In this document: positions 48,679-57,525 of the stretch, piece after piece
How the letters are laid out: each line of letters opens with the position of its first letter
How positions within the stretch are numbered: the stretch's first letter is position 1
Source: Endosaccharibacter trunci
Lineage (GTDB): Bacteria; Pseudomonadota; Alphaproteobacteria; Acetobacterales; Acetobacteraceae
DNA: 64,000 nucleotides
Assembly: GCA_024515975.1 (NCBI GenBank)
Contig: JAMSKV010000002.1
Coordinates: 62,001-126,000, forward strand
Reading direction: 5' to 3'
Position numbers and translations under genes: made by a program
Notes under the pieces: model-generated
The model's database searches: none
Told to the model about the DNA's origin: nothing
Seen by the model: only the letters and a program-made list of their open reading frames with translations

Positions 48679-49314
48679 TCACTCGAACGGCGTCGCCACG
48701 GAGGGCCGGTTCAGCATCGACAGCAATTCCTTCCGCGTGTCCGAATTCTCCCGGAATACGCCCAGCATGCGGCTGGTCACCATCGACACGCCCGGCCGGT
48801 GCACGCCGCGCGTGCTCATGCATTGATGGCCGGCTTCCAGGATCACGGCGACGCCGTGCGGCTGCAGGACCTCGTCGATCGTGTTGGCGATCTGAGCGGT
48901 GAGACGTTCCTGGATCTGCAGACGACGGGCGTAGATATCGACCACACGCGCCAGTTTGCTGATCCCCACCACCCGGCGGCGCGGCAGATAGGCGACATGG
49001 GCGCGGCCGATGATCGGCACCATGTGGTGCTCGCAATGGCTCTCGAAGCGGATGTCGCGCAGCAGGACGATCTCGTCGTAGTCTTCGACTTCCGAGAAGG
49101 TGCGGGACAGGATCGCTACTGGATCGAGTGCGTAGCCCTCGAAGAATTCGTTGTAGGACCGCACGACCCGGCCCGGCGTTTCCAGAAGGCCCTCCCGAGC
49201 CGGATCTTCGCCCGCCCATCGCAGCAGAACGCGCACGGCCTCCTTGGCTTCCTGCTCGGTGGGTCGGTCCGACACCGATCGGGGGACGGCCGGGGTGCCG
49301 ATGGGTTGGTCCAT
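48679..49314 (-). CDS. folE: GTP cyclohydrolase I
   Basis: Converts GTP to 7,8-dihydroneopterin triphosphate, the first step of folate and of queuosine synthesis. The 211-residue protein has [20 protein letters not shown] near 37-56 and [20 protein letters not shown] near 89-108 with zinc-binding Cys and catalytic His. [17 protein letters not shown] and the second zinc Cys region [11 protein letters not shown] follow. The N-terminal extension is short and variable. It is transcribed alone. No zinc-responsive or THF riboswitch is apparent. It is the only GTP cyclohydrolase I here and can supply QueD, whose operon is 11 kb away. Confidence 0.97.
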   Translation of the reverse strand: MDQPIGTPAVPRSVSDRPTEQEAKEAVRVLLRWAGEDPAREGLLETPGRVVRSYNEFFEGYALDPVAILSRTFSEVEDYDEIVLLRDIRFESHCEHHMVPIIGRAHVAYLPRRRVVGISKLARVVDIYARRLQIQERLTAQIANTIDEVLQPHGVAVILEAGHQCMSTRGVHRPGVSMVTSRMLGVFRENSDTRKELLSMLNRPSVATPFE

Positions 49315-49422
49315 GGGAGTCTGCCTTGTTGCAACGATGGCGCGGCCGGATAACGAAGGGTCCGGAATGCGCGAGGATTAGGTCGTGTCGGTCCGCGCCG
49401 CGTCCCTGTCCAGTGCGAATGT

Positions 49423-49893
49423 CTAGTGCAGGATGCCGGGCTGGTGCGGGCTGTCGAGGCTGAAGGTGGGGATGGCGACGTCGAAACGCTCGTTCGAACC
49501 GATCACGGCCATCTGGTAGTGCCCCGTCATGAAGCCGCTGGGCGTGCCGAGCGGCGTGCCGGAGGTGTACTCGAACGCTTCTCCCGGCCCGAGCTGCGGC
49601 TGCTCGCCGACGACGCCGTCCCCCGTCACCTGCTCGGCGCGGCCATTGCCGTCCGTGATCAGCCAGGTCCTGCGCAGCAGGCGCACGGTCTCCCCGCCGA
49701 GATTCTCGATGCGGATGCGATAGGCCCACAGAAACTGGTGCTCATCGGGCTGCGACTGGTCCTCCAGAAACACCGTTCGGACGCTGACGCGGATGTTTCG
49801 GGTGACGCGCGAGAAGGGGGCGGGGCTGCCGTCCTCGCCTGGAAACTCGTCTTCCGTTCCCATGCCGGGCGGCATTTTGCCCTTCTCCCTCAT
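49423..49893 (-). CDS. apaG: ApaG domain protein
   Basis: A 156-residue ApaG (Co2+/Mg2+ efflux-associated) protein with an immunoglobulin-like beta-sandwich fold. Its biochemical role is unclear. The signature is YRIRIENLGGETVRLLRRTW followed by ITDGNG near 75-100, then GVVGEQPQLGPGEAFEYTSG near 105-124 and SGFMTGHYQM. The ATG at 49893 has GAGGGG 7-8 nt upstream. It starts about 19 nt after the metZ stop on the same strand, so it is co-transcribed with metZ and indirectly under the SAM-II riboswitch. The upstream extension to 49962 would overlap metZ and is not supported. Confidence 0.9.
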   Translation of the reverse strand: MREKGKMPPGMGTEDEFPGEDGSPAPFSRVTRNIRVSVRTVFLEDQSQPDEHQFLWAYRIRIENLGGETVRLLRRTWLITDGNGRAEQVTGDGVVGEQPQLGPGEAFEYTSGTPLGTPSGFMTGHYQMAVIGSNERFDVAIPTFSLDSPHQPGILH

Positions 49894-49912
49894 CGCGCTT
49901 CCCCTCAACATC

Positions 49913-51133
49913 CTATTCCGCAGCAAGTTCTCCCGTGCCGGAGAGACCGGCGGAAGCGGCACGCAGACCGCGTCGCAGATCGTCCAGCAGGTCGCGCACG
50001 TCTTCCAGGCCCACGGAGAAACGGATCACGCCGTCGGTGATCCCGAGCGCGGCGCGTTCTTCGGCGCCGATTTTCATATGCGTGGTGGTGGCAGGATGCG
50101 TCACCATGGACCGGCTGTCGCCGAGATTGTTGGAAATGGCGATCAGCTCCAGCGCATTCATGAAGCGGAACGCGGCTGTCTTGTCGGCAAGAGCGAACGT
50201 CACCAGCGTGCCGCCGCCCTGCATCTGCCGGAGCGACAGCGCCTGCTGCGGATGGTCGGCGCGGGTCGGATACCAGACCCGGGCCACTTCCGGCTGCCCG
50301 GCCAGGAAATCCGCGATCTCCGCGGCGTTGCGCGCCATCGCCGGCACGCGCAGAGCCAGCGTTTCCAGCCCCTTCAGCAGCACCCAGGCGTTGAACGGCG
50401 ACATGGCCGGTCCGGTGTTGCGCAGGAAGGGTTGCAGCGTGTCCTCGATCCATTGCTTGCGGCCCAGGACGGCGCCGCCCAGAACGCGACCCTGCCCGTC
50501 GATATGCTTGGTGCAGGAATACACCACCACGTCGGCGCCCAGTTCGAGCGGCTTCTGCAGCAGCGGGGTCGCGAAGACGTTGTCGACCACCACCACGGCG
50601 CCGGCCGCGTGGGCCAGATCGGCGATCATGCGCAGATCGAGCACGTCGAGCATCGGGTTGGACGGGGTTTCCAGCAGCACGCATTGCGTCGGCTTGCCGA
50701 GCGCTTCCGCCCAGGCCGCATGGTCGCCGCCGTCCACGAAGACGCTCTCGATGCCGTAGCGGGGCAGGAGGGTCGAGACGATCCAGTGGCAGGAGCCGAA
50801 CAGGGCCCGCGAGGCGACGATGCGGTCGCCGGTCTTGAGATGGGCCAGAAGCGCGGACGACACGGCGGCCATGCCGGTTGCGGTGGCACGACAGGCTTCG
50901 GCGCCTTCCAGGGCCGCCATGCGGCGTTCGAACGTGGCGACGGTGGGGTTGCCGAAGCGGCTGTACTGATAGCGCTGCGCCTGGCCCAGGAAGGTCGCCT
51001 CGGCCTGCTCGGCATCATCGTAGACGAAGCCGGAGGTGAGGAACATCGCCTCGCTCGTTTCCCCGAAAGGAGTACGCTCGCTGCCCTCATGCAACAACAG
51101 GGTGGCGGGATGGAACGGGCTCTTGGTGCTCAT
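49913..51133 (-). CDS. metZ: O-succinylhomoserine sulfhydrylase
   Basis: A PLP enzyme that makes homocysteine from O-succinylhomoserine and sulfide, in methionine synthesis. The 406-residue protein belongs to the Cys/Met metabolism class. It has QYSRFGNPTVATFERRMAAL near 54-73, ATATGMAAVSSALLA, and the PLP Lys in VYSCTKHIDGQGRVLGG near 205-221. TNPMLDVLDL-type sequence (SNPMLDVLDL) and the C-terminal ISFSVGLED-like IRFSVGLED are typical. A SAM-II riboswitch lies about 93 nt upstream, which argues strongly for a methionine role. MetZ rather than MetB or MetC is supported by overall resemblance and the alphaproteobacterial context. apaG follows. Confidence 0.94.
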   Translation of the reverse strand: MSTKSPFHPATLLLHEGSERTPFGETSEAMFLTSGFVYDDAEQAEATFLGQAQRYQYSRFGNPTVATFERRMAALEGAEACRATATGMAAVSSALLAHLKTGDRIVASRALFGSCHWIVSTLLPRYGIESVFVDGGDHAAWAEALGKPTQCVLLETPSNPMLDVLDLRMIADLAHAAGAVVVVDNVFATPLLQKPLELGADVVVYSCTKHIDGQGRVLGGAVLGRKQWIEDTLQPFLRNTGPAMSPFNAWVLLKGLETLALRVPAMARNAAEIADFLAGQPEVARVWYPTRADHPQQALSLRQMQGGGTLVTFALADKTAAFRFMNALELIAISNNLGDSRSMVTHPATTTHMKIGAEERAALGITDGVIRFSVGLEDVRDLLDDLRRGLRAASAGLSGTGELAAE

Positions 51134-51226
51134 GGAAACGCTTCCCCGGGGTGTTCACCACGCTCGCGCGATGAAGTCGAACCCGGCCTGGATGCCGAGA
51201 AACGGGCGCGAACGACCGCTCCTGGG

Positions 51227-51281
51227 CCTCTTTAGCGCGCTTGTTTCACCTCGCCGCAATCCGGCCGGACAAATCACGAGG
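51227..51281 (-). promoter_or_regulatory. SAM-II (metA-type) riboswitch
   Basis: On the minus strand the segment contains CGTGATTTG, a central CCGGCCGG, TTGC, GGTGAAACAAG and GCTAAAGAGG, the ordered conserved blocks of SAM-II. The first stem can form from CCTCG (51277-51281) with CGAGG (51249-51253). SAM-II is known upstream of met genes in alphaproteobacteria. It should switch metZ-apaG off when S-adenosylmethionine is high. The 93-nt distance to the metZ ATG is longer than usual for ribosome-site sequestration. Confidence 0.87.
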
Positions 51282-51356
51282 ACCCCCGCGCCCTATGGGC
51301 ATCGAAGGGTGGCTCCATGCTAGGAGCCGCCCCCGCCGCGCGTCAACCAAGCCCCG

Positions 51357-51385
51357 TTGCGCAGCCGGGTTGCGCCGCCTATAAT
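51357..51385 (+). promoter_or_regulatory. Promoter of tRNA-Gly
   Basis: -35 box TTGCGC (51357-51362), 17-nt spacer and a perfect -10 box TATAAT (51380-51385), 23 nt before the tRNA. Confidence 0.8.
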
Positions 51386-51408
51386 CGTGCTCCCGTCCGA
51401 ACGGGGCT

Positions 51409-51482
51409 GCGGGTGTAGTTCAATGGTAGAACGGCAGCTTCCCAAGCTGCATACGAGGGTTCGATTCCCTTCACCCGCTCCA
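51409..51482 (+). tRNA. tRNA-Gly (anticodon CCC)
   Basis: Cloverleaf: acceptor arms GCGGGTG (51409-51415) / CACCCGC (51472-51478), D-arm with AGTTCAATGGTAGAA, anticodon stem GCAGC/GCTGC around the loop TTCCCAA giving anticodon CCC, and T-arm GAGGGTTCGATTCCCTT. CCA is encoded at 51480-51482. It reads GGG codons. The antisense strand gives a long spurious frame often mis-annotated as a protein. Confidence 0.96.
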
Positions 51483-51958
51483 TAAATCGTTGTCAGGGCT
51501 TCGAGTTCTCCGAGAGGTCGGGCCTCGTGCCGCCGTCGGAGTGATATCGGCCGCTGGCGAACACGACCCTTTCCATCATCCTCCAGCCTCGTTTTCTCGG
51601 GGAAGAGGCCCGGCTCCTCCGTTCGCGCCACCGTCTTCCGCAGAAAGCGCCGCGTCAGGCACCCCTGCGCGCTTTCTGCCATGTCCGCGTCCGACACCCT
51701 GCGGTCGGAACGCGTGAGCAACAGCGTGCTCGGCAGGTCCGGCATCGCGCCTGTTACGAGGGGCTGCGTCTGGAGACTGCGGTTCCGGAGCCGGACGCGG
51801 AGATGCCGCCGGATCTCGTTCAGGTCGTTCAGCGCGCCTCGCGGCTGGGAAGTAGCGAAGGTCATTTTGGTTGAACCGTAGCGTCAGTGTGCGATCCTGT
51901 TGATGCGCGCCGCAGAAGGCGGGAGCTCGATCGGCATGACCGAATCGGAGGTCGGCGA
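51483..51958. other. Region between tRNA-Gly and the alcohol dehydrogenase gene
   Basis: About 475 nt with no confident gene. On the minus strand an open frame from ATG 51865 has high third-position GC for about 100 codons (MTFATSQPRGALNDLNE start), but has no ribosome site and runs through the tRNA in antisense to 51320. It may be a decayed gene. No integrase, direct repeat of the tRNA end or other sign of an attachment site was seen. Confidence 0.45.
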
Positions 51959-53116
51959 ATGGCTGCGATTTTCCTGCCGCGTTCGATGCGGGTCCGGGGC
52001 GGTGCGCTCCAGGAACTGCCAACGGCGCTGCGGCAGCTCGGCTACCTCCGTCCCGTCGTACTGACGGATGCCTTCATGGCCAGCTCCGGCATGCTGGCAC
52101 GGGTTCTGGCCGTGCTGGCGGAAGCCGGCATCGAGGCGCGCAGCTTCTCCGGCGTGGTGCCGGACCCGACCGTGCGCGCCGTGGAAGAGGCGGTGGCCTT
52201 CGTACGCGACGGCCACCATGACTGCGTCATCGGCTTCGGCGGTGGCAGTTCGATCGACACCGCAAAGGCGGTCGCCGTGCTGGCGGTGCGCGGCGGCGCC
52301 ATGCAGGCGCTGAAGGCTCCGCATCAGGAAGACGAGCCCGGGCTACCGATCGTGGCGATCCCCACCACGGCCGGCACCGGTTCGGAGGCGACTCGCTTTA
52401 CCGTGGTCACGGACGAGGCCACGGACGAGAAGATGCTGTGCGTGGGGCTGGCCTATCTGCCCACCTTGGCGATCGTCGATTACGAGCTCACCCTCGCCAA
52501 GCCGCTGCGTCTTTCGGCCGATACCGGCATCGACGCCCTGACCCATGCGATCGAGGCCTATGTCTCGGCGCGGGCCAATCCATTCTCCGACGGGCTGGCG
52601 CTGGCGGCGATGGGTGCGATCTGGCCCCATCTGCGTCGCGTCTGCGCCGAGCCCGGCGATCGCGCGGCGCGCGAGGCGATGATGCTGGGCGCGCTGCAAG
52701 CCGGCATGGCGTTCTCCAACAGCTCCGTCGCCCTCGTGCATGGCATGAGCCGGCCCATCGGCGCGCATTTCCACGTCGCGCACGGCCTGTCCAACGCCAT
52801 GCTGCTGCCCACCGTCACGGCCTGGTCGGCCCCGTCCGCGCCCGGACGCTATGCCGCCTGTGCCCGCGCCATGGGCGTCGCCGAGGCGGGCGAGGACGAT
52901 CAGGTTGCGGTGGCGCGCCTGGTGGAGGCGCTGCGGCAGATCAATCGCGACCTCGACGTGCCGACGCCGCGCTCCTACGGCATCGACGGGACGCGCTGGT
53001 CCCAACTGCTGCCCGTGATGGCCGAGCGGGCACTGGCCTCCGGTTCGCCCGGCAACAATCCGCGCGTCCCCGATGCCGCGGACATCCAGGCGCTTTATCG
53101 CCAGAGCTGGGCTTGA
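51959..53116 (+). CDS. Iron-containing alcohol dehydrogenase (group III)
   Basis: A 385-residue NAD(P)-dependent dehydrogenase of the iron-activated family, acting on alcohols or related compounds. The cofactor motif is IGFGGGSSIDTAKAVAV near 91-107. TTAGTGSEATRFTVVTDEAT follows near 150-169. Metal ligands are in ADTGIDALTHAIEAYVS (Asp and His) and in GMSRPIGAHFHVAHGLSNA (two His). The ATG at 51959 has GGAGG 7 nt upstream. Longer frames from 51887 have no ribosome site. It stands alone between tRNA-Gly and the convergent LplT-like gene. The substrate is not known. Members include alcohol, lactaldehyde and 4-hydroxybutyrate dehydrogenases. Confidence 0.92.
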   Translation: MAAIFLPRSMRVRGGALQELPTALRQLGYLRPVVLTDAFMASSGMLARVLAVLAEAGIEARSFSGVVPDPTVRAVEEAVAFVRDGHHDCVIGFGGGSSIDTAKAVAVLAVRGGAMQALKAPHQEDEPGLPIVAIPTTAGTGSEATRFTVVTDEATDEKMLCVGLAYLPTLAIVDYELTLAKPLRLSADTGIDALTHAIEAYVSARANPFSDGLALAAMGAIWPHLRRVCAEPGDRAAREAMMLGALQAGMAFSNSSVALVHGMSRPIGAHFHVAHGLSNAMLLPTVTAWSAPSAPGRYAACARAMGVAEAGEDDQVAVARLVEALRQINRDLDVPTPRSYGIDGTRWSQLLPVMAERALASGSPGNNPRVPDAADIQALYRQSWA

Positions 53117-53242
53117 ACGCTCGCATCGCAAACGGTCCTGAAGAGGCGCCTTTCAGGCATGGCTCTTCGCTGATCGACACCTGCAATCGATCTGTGTGGT
53201 CGACGGCCGCAACGCCTGGGTCCCGCTGTGGGCGGCTGCGAA

Positions 53243-54496
53243 TCAGGCTGGAAATCTCCGTGTGGCGCTGCCGATCCAGAGTGCTACGGCCAAATTGGCG
53301 ATCGCCCAGATGCACAGAATGGAGGCCGGCGTGTCGCCGTGCCGAATGAGCACCGCCACCGCCAGGGCGGACGCCACCATCGCCGCGGCGTTCAGCAGGT
53401 TGTTCGCCGCCACCATGCGTGCCTTCTCGGTCGCGCCCGAGCGCTCCTGCATCATGGCGTAGAGCGGCACAGAGTAGAGTCCGCCGCCGATCGACAAAAG
53501 CAGCAGGTCGATCAGCATATGCCAGCCGGAGGCGCTGTGCAGGACAAGGCCAATATCGGCAAGCGGTCCGGCCCGCGCGGCGGTGCGGCCGAAATCGAAC
53601 AGGAACACGGTCAGGGCCAGGGCGGCGAATGGAACGATGCGCGGCGTCACCCGGCCGTGCAGCAGCCGGGCGCAGAGGATCGAGCCGAGCCCAGTCCCCA
53701 CGGCGAAGACGGCGAGCATCATCGAAAACACCCCGGGCACGGCATGCAGCGTGTCGTGCACCAGCGTCGGCAATTCCGTCAGGATCGCCGCGCCGATCGC
53801 CCAGAACCAGCTCACACCGAGGATGGCGAGCCAGACCGGCCGGTTCGCGCGCGCGTCGCGCAGAAGCCGCGCGGATTCGCGGGCGACGGCGAGGCGGACA
53901 GGCCGGTCCGGGGTGCGCGACGGCGCGCGCGGCACGAAGGCGGCGGCGAGAATGCCGCACGCGGACAAAACAAATCCGGCGACCGACACGATCCGCGGCC
54001 CGTGCGGCAGGGCGAACAGGGCGCTGCCCGCGAGCGTGCCGAACAGGATGCCGAGAAACGTGCCGGCTTCCATGAGGCCGTTCCCTGCCACCAGTTCGGT
54101 CTCGCGCAGGTGGAACGGCAGGATGCCGTATTTCAGCGGTCCGAAGAAGGCGGCCTGGGTGCCGAGTCCGAACAGCACCGCGAACAGAAGCGGCACCATG
54201 TGCAGCAGGAACCCGGCGGCCGCCAGCGCCATCAGCGCGATCTCGCAGGTTTTGGCGAGCAGGATCAGCCGCCCCTTGTCCCAGCGTTCCGCAACCTGCC
54301 CGGCCAGGGACGAGAACAGGACGTAATGCAGAATGAACAGCCCGCCTGCCAGCGCCACCAGCATGGGCGCGCCGCCCTGCCCGGCACGGAACAGGACCAG
54401 CACCACCAGTGCGTTCTTGAACAGGTTGTCCACCACCGCCCCCAGCATCTGGGTCATCAGCAGGGGCAGAAGGCGCCTCGATAGCAGGAGCGGCAT
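53243..54496 (-). CDS. MFS transporter, LplT-like
   Basis: A 417-residue major facilitator protein with about 12 hydrophobic segments. It resembles LplT, the lysophospholipid flippase, with TQMLGAVVDNLFKNALVVLV near 15-34, FSSLAGQVAERWDKGRLIL (motif A), and FGPLKYGILPFHL near 138-150, which is the most diagnostic segment. LplT moves lysophospholipids inward for re-acylation by Aas. No acyltransferase or Aas domain is encoded beside it here, so substrate assignment is by resemblance. The ATG is at 54496. It is convergent with the alcohol dehydrogenase gene and follows tspO by 28 nt on the same strand, so it may be read from the photosynthesis operon. Confidence 0.83.
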   Translation of the reverse strand: MPLLLSRRLLPLLMTQMLGAVVDNLFKNALVVLVLFRAGQGGAPMLVALAGGLFILHYVLFSSLAGQVAERWDKGRLILLAKTCEIALMALAAAGFLLHMVPLLFAVLFGLGTQAAFFGPLKYGILPFHLRETELVAGNGLMEAGTFLGILFGTLAGSALFALPHGPRIVSVAGFVLSACGILAAAFVPRAPSRTPDRPVRLAVARESARLLRDARANRPVWLAILGVSWFWAIGAAILTELPTLVHDTLHAVPGVFSMMLAVFAVGTGLGSILCARLLHGRVTPRIVPFAALALTVFLFDFGRTAARAGPLADIGLVLHSASGWHMLIDLLLLSIGGGLYSVPLYAMMQERSGATEKARMVAANNLLNAAAMVASALAVAVLIRHGDTPASILCIWAIANLAVALWIGSATRRFPA

Positions 54497-54524
54497 GGCT
54501 GGATTGGCGCGGGTTCGCCCGGCC

Positions 54525-55031
54525 TCAGACCGCCGGGCGCGCCTCGGCGCCGAAGGGCTGGTTCAGCCGCACGATGGCGCGGTTGAGCACGGCGGCGATG
54601 CCGACCCAGAGCAGATAGGGCAGCAGCAGCAGGGCCGAGAAGGGCGACACGCTGGCCATCAGCACGACCAGGCTGAGCACCGACGCCCAGAGCGGCACCA
54701 CCTCGATCAGCGACCAGTCCGGCCGCTGGAGGGAAAAGAACAGCCCGCTCCAGGCGACGTTCAGCACGCCGTTCACCGCGAACAGCGCGATGGCCGTTCC
54801 GCTCAGCCCGGCCGCCGAGAGCAGGGGCCAGCCATGCGAGACCGACCAGACGGTGAGCGCCGCGATGCTGGTCCAGACGGTGGGAAACACCCAGCCCGGT
54901 GGCTGCCAGGACGGCTTGCGCAACTGCTCGTACCAGGGCCCGAGCTTCGTCAGCGCGCCGCCCAGCCCCATCACCACGGTGGCGCCGACGGTGGCCACCA
55001 CCACGGGCCGCTGAAGGAATGTGCCGATCAT
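54525..55031 (-). CDS. tspO: TspO/MBR family outer membrane tryptophan-rich sensory protein
   Basis: A 168-residue membrane protein with five hydrophobic helices and many Trp residues. The family pattern is seen in WYEQLRKPSWQPPGWVFPTVW near 33-53 and in NVAWSGLFF near 92-100. TspO binds porphyrins and, in Rhodobacter sphaeroides, dampens photosynthesis gene expression under oxygen. The ATG overlaps the bchP stop by 4 nt (ATGA), so translation is coupled to bchP. This places it as the last or next-to-last gene of the photosynthesis operon and strongly suggests a role in tetrapyrrole handling or control. Confidence 0.92.
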   Translation of the reverse strand: MIGTFLQRPVVVATVGATVVMGLGGALTKLGPWYEQLRKPSWQPPGWVFPTVWTSIAALTVWSVSHGWPLLSAAGLSGTAIALFAVNGVLNVAWSGLFFSLQRPDWSLIEVVPLWASVLSLVVLMASVSPFSALLLLPYLLWVGIAAVLNRAIVRLNQPFGAEARPAV

Positions 55032-56203
55032 GCCGCGACCAACCCCACCAGATGAGCGATGTTCTTGCAGAAGATGCGCAGATGCGCGGCCGGCTTCGCC
55101 CGCACCAGCGCCTTGCTCATATAGGCCGCCCAGGTGAGATCCTGCACGTCGGGATCGCGGCAGATCGAACAGAACCGTTCCCGCCGGCCATCATTGGCGT
55201 ACCAGAAACGCTGCATCAGCCCCAGCATGCGGAACACGTTGCCGTGCGCCCGCATGAAGGAGCGCCGGGCGCTCCGGAGCGAATGCGCCTTTCCTGTGCG
55301 GCAGAACGCCTCGGCCGACCGGGCCGCGAGCCGGCCGCCCAGCATGGCGTAGAAGATGCCCTCGCCGGAGGCGGGCGCGACCACGCCGGCCGCGTCGCCG
55401 GCCAGCACCACGTTGCGGCCATCGTCCCAGCGGCGCAACGGCTTCATCGGGATCGGCGCGCCTTCGCGACGCAGCAGCGTGGCGTCCGCCAGACCGGCCG
55501 CGCGGCGCAGACCGTCCAGCGCCGGGCGCTGCCGGAACCCCTTGTGCGCGCTGCCGAGCCCGACGCTGGTGGTCTCGCCATGCGGAAACACCCAGCCGTA
55601 GAAATCCGGCGAATGAACCCCGCCGTAATAGACGTCGCACGCATCGGCGGATGGGTCGGGCGAGCGGATGATCTCGTGCACGGCATAGACATAGGGCATC
55701 CGCGCCGCCCCCTTTACGGTCTGCAGCGCCACGGCCGAGCGCGCGCCGTCCGCGCCCACCACCACGCGAGTCCGAGCCGCCCGCTCCACCCCGTCCGGGG
55801 CGGCATAGATGACCGTGGCGGTGCCGTCGGCCTCCCGACGCAGGCGCAGAAACGTGCCGCGACGGCGTTCGGCGCCGGCCTCGGCGGCGCGTTCGCGCAG
55901 CCACTCGTCGAACCCGTCCCGATCCACCATGCCGACGAAGCCGCCATCGCGGATCGGCATATGCGCCACCTTATTGCGCGGCGACACGATGCGCGCCGCT
56001 TTGATCCTGGCCTTCAGCAGCGAGTCCGGCAGGGCGAACGCTTCCATCGCCGCGGGCGGGATCGCGCCGCCGCAGGGCTTGATCCGCCCGGCGCGATCCA
56101 GCAGCAGCACCGAACGGCCGCCCTGCGCCAGCTCGTGCGCCGCCGTGGCGCCGGCCGGACCGCCGCCCACCACCACCGCCTCGAATTCGACCGCCTGGCT
56201 CAT
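55028..56203 (-). CDS. bchP: Geranylgeranyl diphosphate/bacteriochlorophyll reductase BchP
   Basis: Reduces the geranylgeranyl tail of bacteriochlorophyll a to phytyl using NADPH. The 391-residue flavoprotein begins with the FAD motif AVVVGGGPAGATAAHELAQG near 9-28, then DRAGRIKPCGGAIPPAAME, which is specific to BchP/ChlP. VVGADGARSAVA and VVLAGDAAGVVAPASGEGI are further FAD contacts. The C-terminal CSICRDPDVQDLTWAAYM also fits the family. The ATG overlaps the preceding pucC-family gene by 4 nt and the stop overlaps tspO by 4 nt. It is intact and normal in length. Confidence 0.95.
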   Translation of the reverse strand: MSQAVEFEAVVVGGGPAGATAAHELAQGGRSVLLLDRAGRIKPCGGAIPPAAMEAFALPDSLLKARIKAARIVSPRNKVAHMPIRDGGFVGMVDRDGFDEWLRERAAEAGAERRRGTFLRLRREADGTATVIYAAPDGVERAARTRVVVGADGARSAVALQTVKGAARMPYVYAVHEIIRSPDPSADACDVYYGGVHSPDFYGWVFPHGETTSVGLGSAHKGFRQRPALDGLRRAAGLADATLLRREGAPIPMKPLRRWDDGRNVVLAGDAAGVVAPASGEGIFYAMLGGRLAARSAEAFCRTGKAHSLRSARRSFMRAHGNVFRMLGLMQRFWYANDGRRERFCSICRDPDVQDLTWAAYMSKALVRAKPAAHLRIFCKNIAHLVGLVAA

Positions 56204-57525
56204 CCGACCGCTTCCCTGACCGCGGGGGCGAACGCGCCGCCGCCGAATACGCGGACCGACTGCCATGCCGCCGTACCGAACAGAACCGCTTCCAGCCCGA
56301 GCAGAATCGCGAACGCCGAAGAGGGCGCGGACAGGAACCGCATGGCGGCTTGCATGGCGATTCCCGCACCCAGATCGCCGGCCCCCATGGCCAGGGCCTG
56401 CGCCGCACCCCAGAGGCCGATCCTGACCCCGCCGCCGCGACGGCCGGCCATCTGCATCATCGCCCCGATCGCCGCCACCGCGAACACGCCATTTCCCAGA
56501 CCCAGCAGCAGAACGAGCGGCGAAAGCAGGGCGGATTGCCCGGAAAGGGCGCAGGCGGCAAGCGCTAGAAGGGCCGCCGCGGACAGGACGCAGCCGCCCA
56601 GAACCCAGTGCCGCACCGGCGGCGACCAGCGCCAGGGCGACAGTAGCGCCACCAGCAGCATGCCCGCCAGCGCGCCGCCATGCTGCTGGCCGGTCAACTG
56701 TGCCGTGCTGCCCGGCGGCCAGGAGAACACGAAGCCGGCGAACGGCTCGAGCAGGATCTCCTCCGCGCTGTAGGCCAGCATCGACAGGGCCACGAACAGG
56801 GTGAAACGCCGCGCGGCCGGATCGCGCCAGGCCTGCGCGAGCGCCGCCGCCAATGTCGGCGAGAGCGCCGACCCGTTGCGGATGGCCGCTGGGATGCCGG
56901 AACGCCGTTCGATGCCGGCCGTGGCCAGGATGGCGATCGCCACTGCCAGCCCACCCACCACGCCGGTCACGACAAACAGTTGATGCAGCGAGAACGGCGT
57001 CAGCGCATGCCCGGCCAGTCCGGCACAGACGGCGATGCCGGCGATCATCATCATCCACACCACCGCGGCGGCGCTGGCCCGCCGCGACGGCGCGACCGCG
57101 TGGCCGAGCAGCGCCAGCAGGGCGGTACCCGCCATGCCGACGCCGATTCCGATCAGCGCATAGGCCAGCACCGCCAGCGCGATCCCGGCGCCGCGCGACC
57201 CGGCGCCGATCAGCGCCAGCGATTCCGCCGCCAGCAGCGCACTCCCTGCCATCAGCAAAACGCCGCCGCGTATCCACGGCGCTCGCCGTCCACCGCGATC
57301 GGAGCCGTGCCCCATGGCCGGCCGGATCACCTGAACGAAATACTGCAGCGCCACCAGAAAGGCGGGCAGGGCGGCAGGCAGATGCAGTTCCACCAGCATC
57401 ACCCGGTTCATGGTCACCGTAACCAGCACCACCACCGCGCCGAGCATGGCCTGCACCAGCCCCAGGCGCACAATGCCGCCCCAGCCGAGCGGCGGGGCGC
57501 CGTCGGCCGGCGCGCCGTGGTTCAT
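56200..57525 (-). CDS. PucC/LhaA family (BCD) membrane protein, orf428-type
   Basis: A 441-residue membrane protein with about 12 helices of the bacteriochlorophyll delivery (BCD) branch of the major facilitator superfamily. Signatures are GWGGIVRLGLVQAMLGAVVV near 14-33, TMNRVMLVELHLPAALPAFLV near 38-58 and VIRPAMGHGSDRGGRRAPWI near 65-84. It sits between bchG and bchP, the place of orf428 (bch2) in purple bacteria, so it is probably that protein rather than PucC or LhaA themselves. These are thought to move bacteriochlorophyll to the antenna assembly site. It overlaps both neighbours by 4 nt (ATGA). Confidence 0.9.
   Translation of the reverse strand: MNHGAPADGAPPLGWGGIVRLGLVQAMLGAVVVLVTVTMNRVMLVELHLPAALPAFLVALQYFVQVIRPAMGHGSDRGGRRAPWIRGGVLLMAGSALLAAESLALIGAGSRGAGIALAVLAYALIGIGVGMAGTALLALLGHAVAPSRRASAAAVVWMMMIAGIAVCAGLAGHALTPFSLHQLFVVTGVVGGLAVAIAILATAGIERRSGIPAAIRNGSALSPTLAAALAQAWRDPAARRFTLFVALSMLAYSAEEILLEPFAGFVFSWPPGSTAQLTGQQHGGALAGMLLVALLSPWRWSPPVRHWVLGGCVLSAAALLALAACALSGQSALLSPLVLLLGLGNGVFAVAAIGAMMQMAGRRGGGVRIGLWGAAQALAMGAGDLGAGIAMQAAMRFLSAPSSAFAILLGLEAVLFGTAAWQSVRVFGGGAFAPAVREAVG

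Noticed and set aside
51320-51480. Peptide with GEGNRTLVCSLGS encoded antisense to tRNA-Gly
   Set aside because: A well-known false translation of the tRNA-Gly complement.
51409-51958. tRNA-Gly as an island attachment site
   Set aside because: No integrase, repeated tRNA 3' end or compositional shift is present beside it.
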